64,000 nucleotides of DNA from Candidatus Thiothrix anitrata (GTDB lineage: Bacteria; Pseudomonadota; Gammaproteobacteria; Thiotrichales; Thiotrichaceae): positions 1,825,283 through 1,889,282 of the forward strand of contig NZ_CP072800.1 of the NCBI RefSeq assembly GCF_017901155.1, read 5' to 3'. Made by a program: the position numbers and the translations under genes. The notes under the pieces were generated by a model. That model searched no databases. It worked only from the letters and a program-made list of their open reading frames with translations, and was not told the origin of the DNA. Positions 46,140-55,527 of the stretch are shown here, piece by piece. Every line of letters begins with the position of its first letter. The stretch's first letter is position 1.

Positions 46140-46238
46140 GCAGTATCCTTACGATAGTTCTTGTGCGAAGGGAGTTTACACCAAAAACACCTTAAATCGG
46201 GTAAGATAGCGGCAGCCATTTTTCACGAAGGACTCAGC

Positions 46239-46784
46239 ATGAAGTATTGCAGTGCGTGCGGTGCAACCGTCAGCCTCAAAATTCCCGAAAATGACGAGCG
46301 GTTACGCCATGTGTGTGATGCGTGCGGCACGATTCACTACCAAAACCCTAAGATTATTGCAGGCGCGTTGCCGGTATTTAACGATCAGGTGTTACTGTGT
46401 CGCCGTGCGATTGAACCACGCCACGGCTTGTGGACATTACCCGCTGGCTTTATGGAAAACGGTGAAACCACCGAACAAGCTGCTGCCCGCGAAGCCCACG
46501 AAGAGGCTAACGCACGCTTACAAAATCTGCATTTGTATACCGTGATTAGCATCCCTCACGTCAGTCAGGTTTATATGCTGTACCGCTGTGAACTGGCCTC
46601 CACCGATTTTTCCCCCGGTGTGGAAAGCCTTGAAACGCGCCTGTTTCACGAACACGAAATCCCTTGGCAAGAGTTGGCGTTTGCTTCGGTGCGCAAAACA
46701 CTCGAATGCTTTTTTAACGACCGCAAACAAGGCAGCTTCCCGGTTCACAACTTGGCACTTCGAGCAAAATTGCCTGTTGAATAA
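46239..46784 (+). CDS. NUDIX hydrolase with N-terminal zinc ribbon
   Basis: 181 residues from ATG 46239. Two CxxC pairs (YCSACGATVS and VCDACGTIHY) form a zinc ribbon, followed by a NUDIX domain with LWTLPAGFMENGETTEQAAA and REAHEEANA (the REUXEE core intact). It hydrolyses nucleoside diphosphate derivatives; the exact substrate is open. The frame begins further upstream, but the ATG given sits 7 nt after GAAGGAC and starts the zinc ribbon. Divergent from pepA. Confidence 0.87.
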   Translation: MKYCSACGATVSLKIPENDERLRHVCDACGTIHYQNPKIIAGALPVFNDQVLLCRRAIEPRHGLWTLPAGFMENGETTEQAAAREAHEEANARLQNLHLYTVISIPHVSQVYMLYRCELASTDFSPGVESLETRLFHEHEIPWQELAFASVRKTLECFFNDRKQGSFPVHNLALRAKLPVE

Positions 46785-46791
46785 ACCACTC

Positions 46792-47205
46792 TTAAATTTT
46801 TACCAAGCGTGTGCGTGAAAAGCGGTCATGCCAAGTCAAGCGTTCAGGGTCGAACCACGCAATCAGAAAACCTGTTCCGAATGCCGCCCAACTGACCATC
46901 GCCCAAGTGCAACGCAACCAAGCTTGTCGCCAGTTGATGGGTTTCCCAGTGTCGGTGACAACACGCAGTTTCCAGGCTCGCATCCCTAGCGTTTGCCCGC
47001 CGTGCGTCCAAAACCAACCGAAAAAGCCATAGGTCAGCGCGATATACAGCAAAATCATTAGTACGTCCGGCACTTTCGCCCCAGTCAATGCGGTGAAAGC
47101 GTAAGCAGGAATCGCGGCAACGATCACCACGCTGAAACCAGCTAACACGGTGTCGTATAGGACTGCGCCTAGGCGACGCAGGAGGGTGGCGGGTTCAGCA
47201 GTCAT
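46792..47205 (-). CDS. RDD-family membrane protein
   Basis: 137 residues from ATG 47205. LLRRLGAVLYDTVLAGFSVV carries the Arg-Asp pair at the first helix; a second helix (PDVLMILLYIALTYGFFGWF), then TLGMRAWKLRVV and WHDRFSRTRLV, complete the RDD pattern. The function is unknown in most members; some are linked to ion exchange. It lies 7 bp downstream of trpG. The upstream extension of the frame is antisense-free but outside the family. Confidence 0.85.
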   Translation of the reverse strand: MTAEPATLLRRLGAVLYDTVLAGFSVVIVAAIPAYAFTALTGAKVPDVLMILLYIALTYGFFGWFWTHGGQTLGMRAWKLRVVTDTGKPINWRQAWLRCTWAMVSWAAFGTGFLIAWFDPERLTWHDRFSRTRLVKI

Positions 47206-47212
47206 GATATTT

Positions 47213-47797
47213 TTACTTGCCATCCAAGAAATTCCGCAACATGTCGTGCCCGTATTGGGTGAGGATGGATTCCGGGTGGAATTGCACGCCTTCCACTGGC
47301 AGCGTTTTGTGGCGCACTCCCATGATTTCATCCAGCTTGCCGTCGGCTGTTTCCGTCCAAGCGGTGATTTCCAGACAGTCGGGAATGCTTTCTTGCTCGA
47401 TCACCAGTGAATGGTAGCGCGTGGCTTCAAACGGGCTGGGTAAGCCGGTGAATACGCCGACATCCTTGTGGTGCACTTGCGAAGTCTTGCCGTGCATGAT
47501 TTCTTTGGCGCGGATGATCTTGCCGCCGAAGGCTTGCCCGATGGATTGATGCCCAAGGCATACGCCCAAGATGGGGATTTTGCCCGCAAAGCGCAGCAGC
47601 GTGGGGATGGAAATACCCGCTTCCGTTGGCGTGCAAGGACCGGGGGAGAGCACGATCTTGTCAGGGGCGATGTCGTCAATCGCTTCCACCGGAATTTCGT
47701 CGTTGCGCACGATTTGAACGTCCGCCCCTAACTCACCCAGATATTGCACAATGTTGTAAGTAAAAGAGTCATAGTTATCAATCATTAAGACGCGCAT
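47213..47797 (-). CDS. trpG: Anthranilate synthase component II (glutamine amidotransferase)
   Basis: 194 residues. Class I glutaminase: [20 protein letters not shown] at the start, [16 protein letters not shown], catalytic Cys in [17 protein letters not shown], and His/Glu in [15 protein letters not shown]. It supplies ammonia to TrpE. PabA has the same fold and can serve both pathways; adjacency to trpE, 14 bp upstream, favours trpG. Confidence 0.93.
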   Translation of the reverse strand: MRVLMIDNYDSFTYNIVQYLGELGADVQIVRNDEIPVEAIDDIAPDKIVLSPGPCTPTEAGISIPTLLRFAGKIPILGVCLGHQSIGQAFGGKIIRAKEIMHGKTSQVHHKDVGVFTGLPSPFEATRYHSLVIEQESIPDCLEITAWTETADGKLDEIMGVRHKTLPVEGVQFHPESILTQYGHDMLRNFLDGK

Positions 47798-47811
47798 AGT
47801 ATACCTCTTGC

Positions 47812-49293
47812 TTACTTGTGTTTACCATTCAACCCAGACAACGCCGCACTAGCCGCCCGAAACACCGCTCGCCCTTTGTTCATCGTCTCATCCCATTCCG
47901 ACTGCGGTACGGAATCGTAGACCACGCCTGCACCCGCTTGGATGTGCAGCACGTCATCCTTGATCACGGCGGTACGAATCGCAATCGCGGTATCCATATT
48001 GCCGTTCCACGCCAGATAGCCGACCGCGCCTGAATATACGCCGCGCTTGACGGGTTCGAGTTCGTCGATGATTTCCATTGCGCGGATTTTTGGCGCACCG
48101 CTGACTGTGCCTGCGGGGAAGGTGGCGCGTAATACGTCCATCGCATCCAGCCCCGGCAGCAGTTTGCCGGTGACGTTGGAGACGATGTGCATGACGTGCG
48201 AATAGCGTTCCACGATCATTTTGTCGGTGAGTTTGACCGAGCCGATTTCGCTGACGCGCCCCGCATCGTTGCGCCCAAGGTCGATCAACATCAGGTGTTC
48301 GGCGAGTTCTTTGGGGTCGTTGAGGAGTTCGGTTTCGAGTTCCTGATCGCGCTGTTCGGTGTCACCTCGACGGCGCGTTCCGGCAATCGGGCGCACGGTA
48401 ATCACGTCGTCTTCGAGGCGTACCAGAATTTCCGGCGAGGAACCGACGATGTGGAAATCATCCAGATTGAGGAAGTACATGTACGGCGATGGATTGAGGC
48501 GACGCAAGGCACGGTACAAATCCAGCGGCGGCGCGGCAAACGGAATGCTCATGCGCTGCGATAGCACCACTTGCATAATGTCGCCTGCTTTGATGTATTC
48601 CTTGGCATCTAGCACCGCTTGCTTGAAACCGTCTTCGGTGAAGCCGGAAATGAAGTCGCTTTCCTCTACCTGTGTGGCTTTGGGGGCGGGTTGGTAAAGG
48701 CGGCGGGCTTCCTGCAATTGGCGTTCAAGCGCGTCGAGACGTTGCTGCGATTGTTTGAAACCGTTGGCTTCCGCCAAAACGATCAAATGCAATTCGCCGC
48801 GCAGGTTGTCGAAGACCACGACCTCATCCGACACCATCAACACAATGTCGGGTGTACCAATCGGGTCGGGTTTGTCGCGCCCCCTGGCGAGTTTTTTCTC
48901 GATGTAGCGGATGGTTTCGTAGCCGAAATAGCCGACCAACCCGCCGTTGAAGCGCGGCAAATCTTCGATGTCGGGTACTTGGTATTGCTGCTGGAATGCG
49001 GTAATCCACGCCAGCGGATCAGCCACGTCAAAACGTTCAATCGGCTGATGAGCGCGATGCACTTCCACCTGCAAGCCGAACACCTTGATGATGGTTTGCG
49101 CAGGCAGGCCAAGCATGGAATAACGTCCCCATTTTTCCCCGCCCTGCACGGACTCGAACAGGTAGGAATAGGGCGCATCAGCGAGTTTGAGGTAGGCACT
49201 TAACGGGGTATCAAGGTCAGCCAGAATGGTACGGCGGACAGGAACGCGGTTGTAGCCTTGGGCGATATAGGTATCAAATATGTCCTGATTCAT
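47812..49293 (-). CDS. trpE: Anthranilate synthase component I
   Basis: 493 residues from ATG 49293 (another ATG at 49302 adds three). The chorismate-binding domain contains [64 protein letters not shown] and [20 protein letters not shown]. The N-terminal part has [20 protein letters not shown], the tryptophan feedback site region (SYLFES motif). It forms a pair with trpG and is the first step of tryptophan synthesis. Confidence 0.96.
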   Translation of the reverse strand: MNQDIFDTYIAQGYNRVPVRRTILADLDTPLSAYLKLADAPYSYLFESVQGGEKWGRYSMLGLPAQTIIKVFGLQVEVHRAHQPIERFDVADPLAWITAFQQQYQVPDIEDLPRFNGGLVGYFGYETIRYIEKKLARGRDKPDPIGTPDIVLMVSDEVVVFDNLRGELHLIVLAEANGFKQSQQRLDALERQLQEARRLYQPAPKATQVEESDFISGFTEDGFKQAVLDAKEYIKAGDIMQVVLSQRMSIPFAAPPLDLYRALRRLNPSPYMYFLNLDDFHIVGSSPEILVRLEDDVITVRPIAGTRRRGDTEQRDQELETELLNDPKELAEHLMLIDLGRNDAGRVSEIGSVKLTDKMIVERYSHVMHIVSNVTGKLLPGLDAMDVLRATFPAGTVSGAPKIRAMEIIDELEPVKRGVYSGAVGYLAWNGNMDTAIAIRTAVIKDDVLHIQAGAGVVYDSVPQSEWDETMNKGRAVFRAASAALSGLNGKHK

Positions 49294-49343
49294 GGTGTGC
49301 ATTTCAGGTTGAATAAGGGGGGAAAGTCTAGCATAGGCTTAAT

Positions 49344-49374
49344 GTAACTGTTACGGAAAATGATGTAATATAAT
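49344..49374 (+). promoter_or_regulatory. Promoter/operator of the ParD-ParE-like pair
   Basis: Palindrome GTAACTGTTAC (49344-49354) upstream of a perfect -10 TATAAT (49369-49374); the -35 box would fall within the palindrome and is weak (TAACTG). Overlap of operator and -35 suits antitoxin autorepression. Confidence 0.5.
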
Positions 49375-49407
49375 GCTATACAGCGTCAAACATTGAGGGT
49401 CAATGCC

Positions 49408-49659
49408 ATGTCAAAAGAATCCATCGGCTTTCGGATTGAAAGTGAAAAACGGATAGCTTTGGATCAACTGTCACAAGCCATGCAGCGTGACCGTTCCACC
49501 CTGATCAATGAAGCGATTGATAGTTATCTTGAGCTGCATTTCTGGCAGGTTGAAGTGATTAAGCGTAGCTTGGCGGCAGCTAATGCGGGTGAGGTTGGAG
49601 TCGATCATTCCGAAGTGTTTAAAAATCTGCGTGCTCGTTTGTTGGGGAAAATGCATTGA
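49408..49659 (+). CDS. Ribbon-helix-helix antitoxin (ParD/CopG-like)
   Basis: 83 residues from ATG 49408. The ribbon-helix-helix is at the N-terminus (SIGFRIESEKRIALDQLSQA, then RDRSTLINEAIDSYLELHFW), with a C-terminal toxin-binding helix (VFKNLRARLLGK). The stop overlaps the toxin start (TGATG). Family relatives repress their own operon. Confidence 0.87.
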   Translation: MSKESIGFRIESEKRIALDQLSQAMQRDRSTLINEAIDSYLELHFWQVEVIKRSLAAANAGEVGVDHSEVFKNLRARLLGKMH

Positions 49660-49943
49660 TGCGGGTTGTTTGGCAAAAAATTGCCATTGACCACCTAGAA
49701 AATATCATGGACTACATTGGTCGAGAAAATGTTACTGCGGCTTTGACCATCCATGACCTGATTGAAAAACGGGTTGCTCAGTTGGCGACACATCCTCATT
49801 TGGGCAGAGAGGGAAGGGTGGAATTCACCCGTGAATTGGTTATTGCAGGGACACCATTCATTGTTATCTATCAGATTGTGCCTGCCCGTGTGCAAATCCT
49901 TGCTGTGCTGCATGGAGCAATGCGCTGGCCTGACACTTTCTAA
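49659..49943 (+). CDS. RelE/ParE-family toxin
   Basis: 94 residues: MRVVWQKIAIDHLENIMDYI at the start, VAQLATHPHLGREGRV in the middle and AGTPFIVIYQIVPARVQILA with VLHGAMRWPD at the end, typical of ParE-like toxins. The target (gyrase or the ribosome) cannot be told from sequence. Both genes lie on the + strand between trpE and gph, which are on the other strand. Confidence 0.88.
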   Translation: MRVVWQKIAIDHLENIMDYIGRENVTAALTIHDLIEKRVAQLATHPHLGREGRVEFTRELVIAGTPFIVIYQIVPARVQILAVLHGAMRWPDTF

Positions 49944-49950
49944 TGGATGA

Positions 49951-49992
49951 ACCCTCTCCTAACCTCTTCTTGTCAGGGGAGAAACAAGAAGA
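49951..49992. repeat. Interspersed repeat, family B copy 1
   Basis: CTCTCCTAACCTCTTCTTGT followed by CAGGGGAGAAACAAGAAGA. A related copy sits at 61882-61924 (shared core CTTGTCAGGGGAG). It lies at the 3' border of the toxin gene. Confidence 0.55.
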
Positions 49993-50006
49993 AAGTCACA
50001 ATGTGT

Positions 50007-50681
50007 TCAGGTGTTAATCAAACTAGCGAGTTCTGCCATCGAATCAATGACTGCATCTGGCGAATAGTTACGAATGTCTTCGCCGTGATTGTAGCCGTAG
50101 GTCATGCAAATGATTTGGAAGCCCGCCGCTCGCGCTGCTTTCACATCAGACTTGGAATCGCCAATCATCACCGAATCTTCCGGTTTTACACCCAGCTTTT
50201 CGGCGGCGTGTAACAAGGGTAGTGGATGCGGTTTCTTTTCCGGCAAAGAATCACCGCTGATAATGATTTCAAAGCGGTCAACAATACCCAAATCAGTCAG
50301 CAAGGGCAGGGTGAACTGCTCTGCTTTATTGGTGACACAACCAATCTTCAAACCTTCACAGCTTTGCAGGAAATCCAAGCCTTCCAGCACACCATCGTAT
50401 AAACGGCTGCGTTTGGAGGTGTTTTCGGCATACAGTTCCATGAAAATCGGCATGGCACGTGCAAACAATTCTGCATCGGGGTGACCATCCAGATCATTGG
50501 TCAGGGCGCGTTCGGTCAAACGCTGCACGCCATTGCCAACCCATTGGCGCACTGCCGCTTCACCACGTACTGGCATATCCAGTTGCTGCATCATTTCATC
50601 GACGCAAAACGTCAGGTCAGGCACGCTGTCTACCAACGTCCCGTCCACATCAATCAACACCATCTTAGGCTTAAACATCAT
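50007..50681 (-). CDS. gph: Phosphoglycolate phosphatase
   Basis: 224 residues, HAD superfamily. Motif I VLIDVDGTLVDSVPDL, motif II-like IGCVTNKAEQ, motif III KKPHPLPLL, and motif IV MIGDSKSDVKAARAAG. It removes 2-phosphoglycolate formed by RuBisCO oxygenation or DNA repair. It follows rpe, as in many proteobacteria. If the organism fixes CO2 by the Calvin cycle, both genes would serve it; that is inference. Confidence 0.92.
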   Translation of the reverse strand: MMFKPKMVLIDVDGTLVDSVPDLTFCVDEMMQQLDMPVRGEAAVRQWVGNGVQRLTERALTNDLDGHPDAELFARAMPIFMELYAENTSKRSRLYDGVLEGLDFLQSCEGLKIGCVTNKAEQFTLPLLTDLGIVDRFEIIISGDSLPEKKPHPLPLLHAAEKLGVKPEDSVMIGDSKSDVKAARAAGFQIICMTYGYNHGEDIRNYSPDAVIDSMAELASLINT

Positions 50682-50691
50682 TTTTTACTCG

Positions 50692-50740
50692 TCCTCTTGC
50701 TCCCTTCACCCCTTGCGGGGGAAGGGTTGGGGATGGGGGG
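50692..50740. repeat. Interspersed palindromic repeat, family A copy 2
   Basis: Reverse-oriented partner of the repeat at 7211-7260, with CCCCTTGCGGGGGAAGGG and TTGGGGATGGGGG. It fills the rpe-gph gap and could form an mRNA hairpin within that transcript. Confidence 0.7.
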
Positions 50741-50744
50741 CTTC

Positions 50745-51443
50745 TTAAACCTTAGCTGCCGCCAATTCCTTACGGAATTCAGCCAGAACGGTATTGTAAT
50801 GGTTCGGGTCAGCTTTGTTGGCAACGTTGAAAATCGCAGAACCGGCTACGAATGCATCCGCACCCGCTTCTTTGATTTCACGGATATTGCCCGGTTTAAC
50901 ACCGCCATCAATTTCCAAACGAATATCCAGACCGGAATCATCAATCATCTTGCGTGCCTGACGCAATTTACCCAGTGTAGCAGGGATGAAGCTCTGACCA
51001 CCAAATCCAGGGTTGACCGACATCAGCAGGATCATGTCTACCTTGTCCATCACGTATTCAAGAATGGAAAGTGGAGTCGCAGGGTTGAATACCAAACCCG
51101 CTTTGCAACCTTCATTGCGGATCAGTTGCAGGGTGCGATCAACGTGTTCAGATGCTTCTGGGTGGAAGGTGATGTAAGACGCGCCCGCTTTAGCGAAGTC
51201 AGGGATGATGCGGTCAACCGGCTTAACCATCAAATGCACATCAATCGGTGCAGTTACGCCGTGCTTGCGCAAGGCTTCGCATACCAAGGGGCCAATGGTC
51301 AGGTTAGGAACATAATGGTTATCCATTACGTCGAAATGCACAATGTCCGCACCGGAAGCTAAAACGTTAACCACTTCTTCACCCAGACGAGCAAAGTCAG
51401 CAGACAAAATGGATGGTGCGATGAAATCAGCTTGACGTGCCAT
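50745..51443 (-). CDS. rpe: Ribulose-phosphate 3-epimerase
   Basis: 232 residues from ATG 51443, 7 nt after GAGGAG. The TIM barrel shows [36 protein letters not shown] (metal His/Asp), [14 protein letters not shown], and [12 protein letters not shown] with [11 protein letters not shown]. It interconverts ribulose-5-phosphate and xylulose-5-phosphate. First gene of the rpe-gph group. Confidence 0.95.
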   Translation of the reverse strand: MARQADFIAPSILSADFARLGEEVVNVLASGADIVHFDVMDNHYVPNLTIGPLVCEALRKHGVTAPIDVHLMVKPVDRIIPDFAKAGASYITFHPEASEHVDRTLQLIRNEGCKAGLVFNPATPLSILEYVMDKVDMILLMSVNPGFGGQSFIPATLGKLRQARKMIDDSGLDIRLEIDGGVKPGNIREIKEAGADAFVAGSAIFNVANKADPNHYNTVLAEFRKELAAAKV

Positions 51444-51538
51444 AAACATTCTCCTCAAAACGTGGCGATCAAAAGGCAAAAGTGCAGCCACTTTACCGGA
51501 AAGGCTGCGGCAATACAGCCCTTCCGAGGGAGATAGGT

Positions 51539-52144
51539 TTACAAGGTCGAGTACATTAAACCCACCGAGTACAAATCAGCATCGGTTTCATAGGCGGAGT
51601 CCGAGCCGACATTAAACATGTGCTCCCACTCACCCCGTAGGTGCAAATTTTCATTTAAGCGGTATTGCGCCCCCGCACCTAGTAACGAACCAGTGCCGTC
51701 TGCTTTGCTGGCGGTGCTCGTGCCTGCGCTGGTTTGTGTGGTTTCCCGATCCCACATTATAATTCCAGCTTTACCGAAGGCTTCAATTTCAGGGGTAACA
51801 GGTAAGTAACCAACGCCACTGAGACTGATTCCGCTCAACTTATTATTCATGCTGGCAGTATTGCCGCCACTGGTACCACTTTTACTGGCAGTACCCAGTT
51901 GGTTGTATGCTACTTCCGCGCCGAACATGGGGTTGAAACGTGCGCCCCCGAAAACCTTCCAAGCACCATCAGCATCATCACAAGAGCCGTTGAAAAAAGG
52001 GTCATTGCAGGTGTCACCCTGTCGCCCTGATCCCATGCTTGCCCCCGCATACAGTTTGGTTCCACTCATAAAGTCACCTGTGGGCGCGAAATTTTCCGCA
52101 CTTGCACTGCTGGCAAGTAGCAATAATAGCCATGCTTTTTTCAT
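51539..52144 (-). CDS. Outer-membrane beta-barrel protein, tandem paralogue 1
   Basis: 201 residues from ATG 52144. Signal peptide ([15 protein letters not shown]). [36 protein letters not shown] and [20 protein letters not shown] with [20 protein letters not shown] are beta-barrel strands like the OmpA-type/porin family 8-stranded barrels. It ends [11 protein letters not shown]. Two cysteine-bearing loops are shared with the next two genes. The role is unknown. Confidence 0.75.
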   Translation of the reverse strand: MKKAWLLLLLASSASAENFAPTGDFMSGTKLYAGASMGSGRQGDTCNDPFFNGSCDDADGAWKVFGGARFNPMFGAEVAYNQLGTASKSGTSGGNTASMNNKLSGISLSGVGYLPVTPEIEAFGKAGIIMWDRETTQTSAGTSTASKADGTGSLLGAGAQYRLNENLHLRGEWEHMFNVGSDSAYETDADLYSVGLMYSTL

Positions 52145-52168
52145 GGATGTCACCCCGTGAAATTCTAT

Positions 52169-52876
52169 TTAATAAGTGGAAAATACCGCGCCAACGCTCA
52201 GCAAGCTGGGTTCGGTTTTGTTGGCATCTTTACCGATACCGAAGCCGCGTTCGTATTCGCCGCGCACGGATAAGTTATCGGTCATCTGATACTGCGCCCC
52301 GACACCGAGCAAACCGCCGAAACCGCTGGATGAAGAGCTAGTTGATTCATTGCGATTATCCAATGGGTCTGGTGTCCCGTTAATGATGACAGTTTGCTTG
52401 CGTTCGTTTTTTTGACTCCAGCGCATGACTCCCGCTTTAGCCAAAACTTCTGTTTTGGGTGCGACGGGCATAAAGGCAACTCCGGCGGCATAAATCCCGC
52501 TAAGTTCACTACTGGCGGTAATATCACCATGATCTTCACTGAGATTTAGACGTGTGTGGATTAAATCACCGGTTGCGCTGCTTTCACCAAAATTGATGTA
52601 GCCACCTTCTACGCCAAGGCTAGGTAATGCGCCGGGTTCGGTGTTAGGTTTTAAACGTGCGCCACCGAAGATTTTGTAACCCTGATCGGAATCATCGCAA
52701 CCCTTAGCATTGGCAATGCTGCCGCACGCGCCGTCTTGTGAAGCCATGCCAATGCTGCCACCGCCGTAAAAGTCCATATTGGATGGAACGCCAAAGCCTT
52801 CCAAGCCACCGCCCGCTTGAGCCGCATTGGTCAATAGCATAAGTCCTGCTAATGCGCAGGAAAAGTGTGTTTTCAT
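52169..52876 (-). CDS. Outer-membrane beta-barrel protein, tandem paralogue 2
   Basis: 235 residues from ATG 52876 with GGGGG upstream. Signal peptide ending in AAQA. FYGGGSIGMASQDGACGS, DDSDQGYKIFGGARL, GVAFMPVAPKTEVLAKAGVM and LGVGAQYQMTDNLSVRGEYE align with the neighbours on both sides; the ending is LLSVGAVFSTY. About 30 residues longer than its neighbours in the loops. Confidence 0.75.
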   Translation of the reverse strand: MKTHFSCALAGLMLLTNAAQAGGGLEGFGVPSNMDFYGGGSIGMASQDGACGSIANAKGCDDSDQGYKIFGGARLKPNTEPGALPSLGVEGGYINFGESSATGDLIHTRLNLSEDHGDITASSELSGIYAAGVAFMPVAPKTEVLAKAGVMRWSQKNERKQTVIINGTPDPLDNRNESTSSSSSGFGGLLGVGAQYQMTDNLSVRGEYERGFGIGKDANKTEPSLLSVGAVFSTY

Positions 52877-52912
52877 ACAAGCCCCCAAATCAACCCTGTT
52901 AGCCGGGTTTCC

Positions 52913-53521
52913 CTATAACGAAGAAAAAGTTACCCCTACGCTGAGCAAATCAGCGTTGCCCTTATTCGCTGAATCGCCAATGTCCTTAAAGCGTTCCCAT
53001 TCGGCACGCACGCCTATATCATCGCCGAGGTCGTAATTTGCACCCGCGCCGATTAACAGATCATTGCCTTTGCTTTTGGTGGATCCGCTGCTGTTGGTGG
53101 AAGTGCTGCTCCAGTGAGCTAACCCTGCTTTACCGAATATTTCGAGTTGTGGGTTTATGGAATGAGTTAATAAGCCAGTAGCAGTGACCGCAGTCGCTTT
53201 TTGTGAAACGCTGCCATTGGCATCCTTACCTTGTTGTTCCCCAAGGTTGGCGTAACCCATTTCAAATAGCATGGTGTCATCAATGCGAATACCAGAATAC
53301 AGTTTCCAACTTTTGCCATCTGCGTCGCAGTTAGTGAGTGTGGAGCAAAAGTTATCTGAATTACTTGTACCAATGCTGCCGCCAATATAGTTATCAGGTT
53401 TAGCAGTTTTGGTTGGTGCGATAGGTGAAAAAACTTGAGAGTTACCGGCTGCGCTTGCTGCGTGAGCAGTACACACGCTCGCAAGAAGAACGCCGTACAC
53501 GATAGCATTAATTATTTTCAT
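52913..53521 (-). CDS. Outer-membrane beta-barrel protein, tandem paralogue 3
   Basis: 202 residues. Signal peptide (VYGVLLASVCTAHA). NYIGGSIGTSNSDNFCS, DGKSWKLYSGIRIDDTMLFE, SINPQLEIFGKAGLAHW and IGAGANYDLGDDIGVRAEWE follow the shared plan; the ending is LLSVGVTFSSL. It is the first of the three in transcription order, with 20-40 bp gaps, so they probably form an operon. Confidence 0.75.
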   Translation of the reverse strand: MKIINAIVYGVLLASVCTAHAASAAGNSQVFSPIAPTKTAKPDNYIGGSIGTSNSDNFCSTLTNCDADGKSWKLYSGIRIDDTMLFEMGYANLGEQQGKDANGSVSQKATAVTATGLLTHSINPQLEIFGKAGLAHWSSTSTNSSGSTKSKGNDLLIGAGANYDLGDDIGVRAEWERFKDIGDSANKGNADLLSVGVTFSSL

Positions 53522-53651
53522 AAAGCCCCTAGTATAGTTATTTATTGTAATTGGGTTTATCAGTTGCTGATTATCATATAGAGATAATTTATGAGAGTAA
53601 ACGTATTGGCTGGACTAGATATAAGCATCCGATAAGCGGTAATGAGGGGTG

Positions 53652-53679
53652 ACACCCATCCCTTGTTAAGGATGGGTGT
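53652..53679. terminator. 10-bp hairpin downstream of bamD
   Basis: ACACCCATCC (53652-53661) and GGATGGGTGT (53670-53679) with an 8-nt loop. It lies 22 bp past the bamD stop on the minus strand, without a T-run. It may be a 3' mRNA end stabiliser or weak terminator. Confidence 0.5.
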
Positions 53680-53700
53680 ATGTAATAACAGTGTAAGGAA

Positions 53701-54513
53701 TTATTTGAGTTTTAGTGCAGCGGCACGTTGCGGGAAGTTCGCTTCCAATACCCGCAGGCTATCAGCCGCTAAATCTGCTTTGCCCAATTTGTGTGCGGCT
53801 CTTATCTTGATTTCCAGCGCATCTACGACACCCGGTGAACCTTGGTAATGTTTAATCGCGTATTCTGCACGGTTAAACGCAGCCAGCCACGCACCTCGCA
53901 TCATATAGTAATTAGCTACATTGACTTCCGCAGCAGCAAGACTATTGCGCAAATGTTGAATACGGTCACGTGCATCCGGCGCGTATTTGCTGTCAGGGTG
54001 GCGGGTTAATAGGTGGGAAAAGTCTTGGAAGGACTCTTTTTGGCGCACGGTATCCAAATCCGCAATGCTGCGCGGGAATACTTTGTCTACAATGCTGCTA
54101 CCACGATTGAAATTGACTAGGCCACGTAAATACAGCGCGTAATCGGCATCCTTACTACTCGGATTCATCCGTAAAAAGCGGTCGATTTCATCGAGTGCGG
54201 AATCCGATTCGTCGTATTTGTAATAGGCGTAAGCTTTTTCCAACTGTGCTTGTTGGGCAAAGCGACCGAGCGGGTAACGTGCTTCTAGGGCTTCGTAGAG
54301 GGTAATGGCGCGTTCATAATCGCCACCATTTAGTGCTTCTTTCGCCGTTACGTAAATCTTGTTAGCAGACCACCCCTCAGTGGGGTCTTTTTCAGTCTGC
54401 GAAAAGACGGAAGTGGCTTGTGAGAACACCGAGCAACCGCTGAAGCTACCCGTCACAGCCAATATACCTGCCAGATAGAGTCCAGCTTTGGATCTTTTTG
54501 TGCTTATCGACAT
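53701..54513 (-). CDS. bamD: Outer-membrane assembly lipoprotein BamD
   Basis: 270 residues. Lipoprotein signal with lipobox SGCS (GILAVTGSFSGC). The TPR-like domain includes YVTAKEALNGGDYERAITLY, EALEARYPLGRFAQQAQLEK and FLRMNPSSKDADYALYLRGL, as in BamD/ComL. BamD is an essential part of the BAM complex that inserts outer-membrane proteins. Divergent from rluD, a common arrangement. Confidence 0.93.
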   Translation of the reverse strand: MSISTKRSKAGLYLAGILAVTGSFSGCSVFSQATSVFSQTEKDPTEGWSANKIYVTAKEALNGGDYERAITLYEALEARYPLGRFAQQAQLEKAYAYYKYDESDSALDEIDRFLRMNPSSKDADYALYLRGLVNFNRGSSIVDKVFPRSIADLDTVRQKESFQDFSHLLTRHPDSKYAPDARDRIQHLRNSLAAAEVNVANYYMMRGAWLAAFNRAEYAIKHYQGSPGVVDALEIKIRAAHKLGKADLAADSLRVLEANFPQRAAALKLK

Positions 54514-54576
54514 TTGCTTAACAACACATGATGATAGAATGAGTTTTGAAGTATAGCGTATTTAACCGGATTAAGA

Positions 54577-55527
54577 ATGCCCCTAAACCAACAGTTTGTC
54601 AGTAAAGTACCACCAGAAATGGATGGTCAGCGTCTCGATCAGGTTGTCGCCAGCCTGTATCCCCAGTATTCCCGTAGCCAGCTCCAAAAATGGATCAAAG
54701 GTGGTCACGTGAGGGTTGATGATAAAATCATTAAACCCAAGGAACGCTTAACCGGGGGCGAAGAGATCATAATCAATGCGATACAGGAACCGCAAACAGA
54801 ATTCGCACCTGAAGACATTCCCCTCGATATTGTTTATGAAGATGCCGCGTTGATGGTACTCAATAAACCCGTCGGTCTGGTGGTACACCCGGCAGCAGGC
54901 AACTGGTCGGGAACCTTGGTCAATGCGTTATTGCATCACAATCCGCAACTGGAAATGTTGCCGCGTGCGGGAATTGTGCATCGTTTAGACAAAGACACCT
55001 CCGGCTTAATGGTGGTGGCAAAAACGCTGGAAGCCCACACTGCCTTGGTAGCGGCCTTGCAAATCCGCGATGTGAGCCGCGAATACCTCGCGTTAGTACA
55101 CGGCAATGTGGTTGCAGGTGCGACGATTGTGGCGAATTTAGGCAGACACCCTCAAGATCGCAAGCGTCAGGCAGTGGTCGAGGGCGGTAAAGAAGCGATT
55201 ACCCATTACCGGGTGGAAGAGCGTTTTGCGCACCACACCTTATTGCGGGTTTCGTTGGAAACTGGGCGTACTCATCAGATTCGGGTGCACTTAAGCTCAA
55301 GGCACATGCCGCTTGTGGGTGATCAGGTTTATGGCGGACGACCGCGTGTGCCGCGCGGAGCTACCGAAACCGAACGCTTGGCAGTGCAAAGTTTCCCACG
55401 TCAGGCATTGCACGCCACCCGTTTGGGCTTGAAGCATCCGGTAAGTGGTGAAGCGATGCAGTGGGAAGTGGCGATGCCGGAAGACATGGCAACGCTGTTA
55501 ACTGTATTGAGGGATGAGCAGCCATGA
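54577..55527 (+). CDS. rluD: 23S rRNA pseudouridine synthase RluD
   Basis: 316 residues. N-terminal S4 domain (QRLDQVVASLYPQYSRSQLQ with WIKGGHVRVDDKIIKPKERL) and catalytic domain with Asp in RAGIVHRLDKDTSGLMVVAK and VSLETGRTHQIRVHLS. RluD modifies helix 69 of 23S rRNA. It overlaps the next gene by 4 nt. Confidence 0.94.
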   Translation: MPLNQQFVSKVPPEMDGQRLDQVVASLYPQYSRSQLQKWIKGGHVRVDDKIIKPKERLTGGEEIIINAIQEPQTEFAPEDIPLDIVYEDAALMVLNKPVGLVVHPAAGNWSGTLVNALLHHNPQLEMLPRAGIVHRLDKDTSGLMVVAKTLEAHTALVAALQIRDVSREYLALVHGNVVAGATIVANLGRHPQDRKRQAVVEGGKEAITHYRVEERFAHHTLLRVSLETGRTHQIRVHLSSRHMPLVGDQVYGGRPRVPRGATETERLAVQSFPRQALHATRLGLKHPVSGEAMQWEVAMPEDMATLLTVLRDEQP

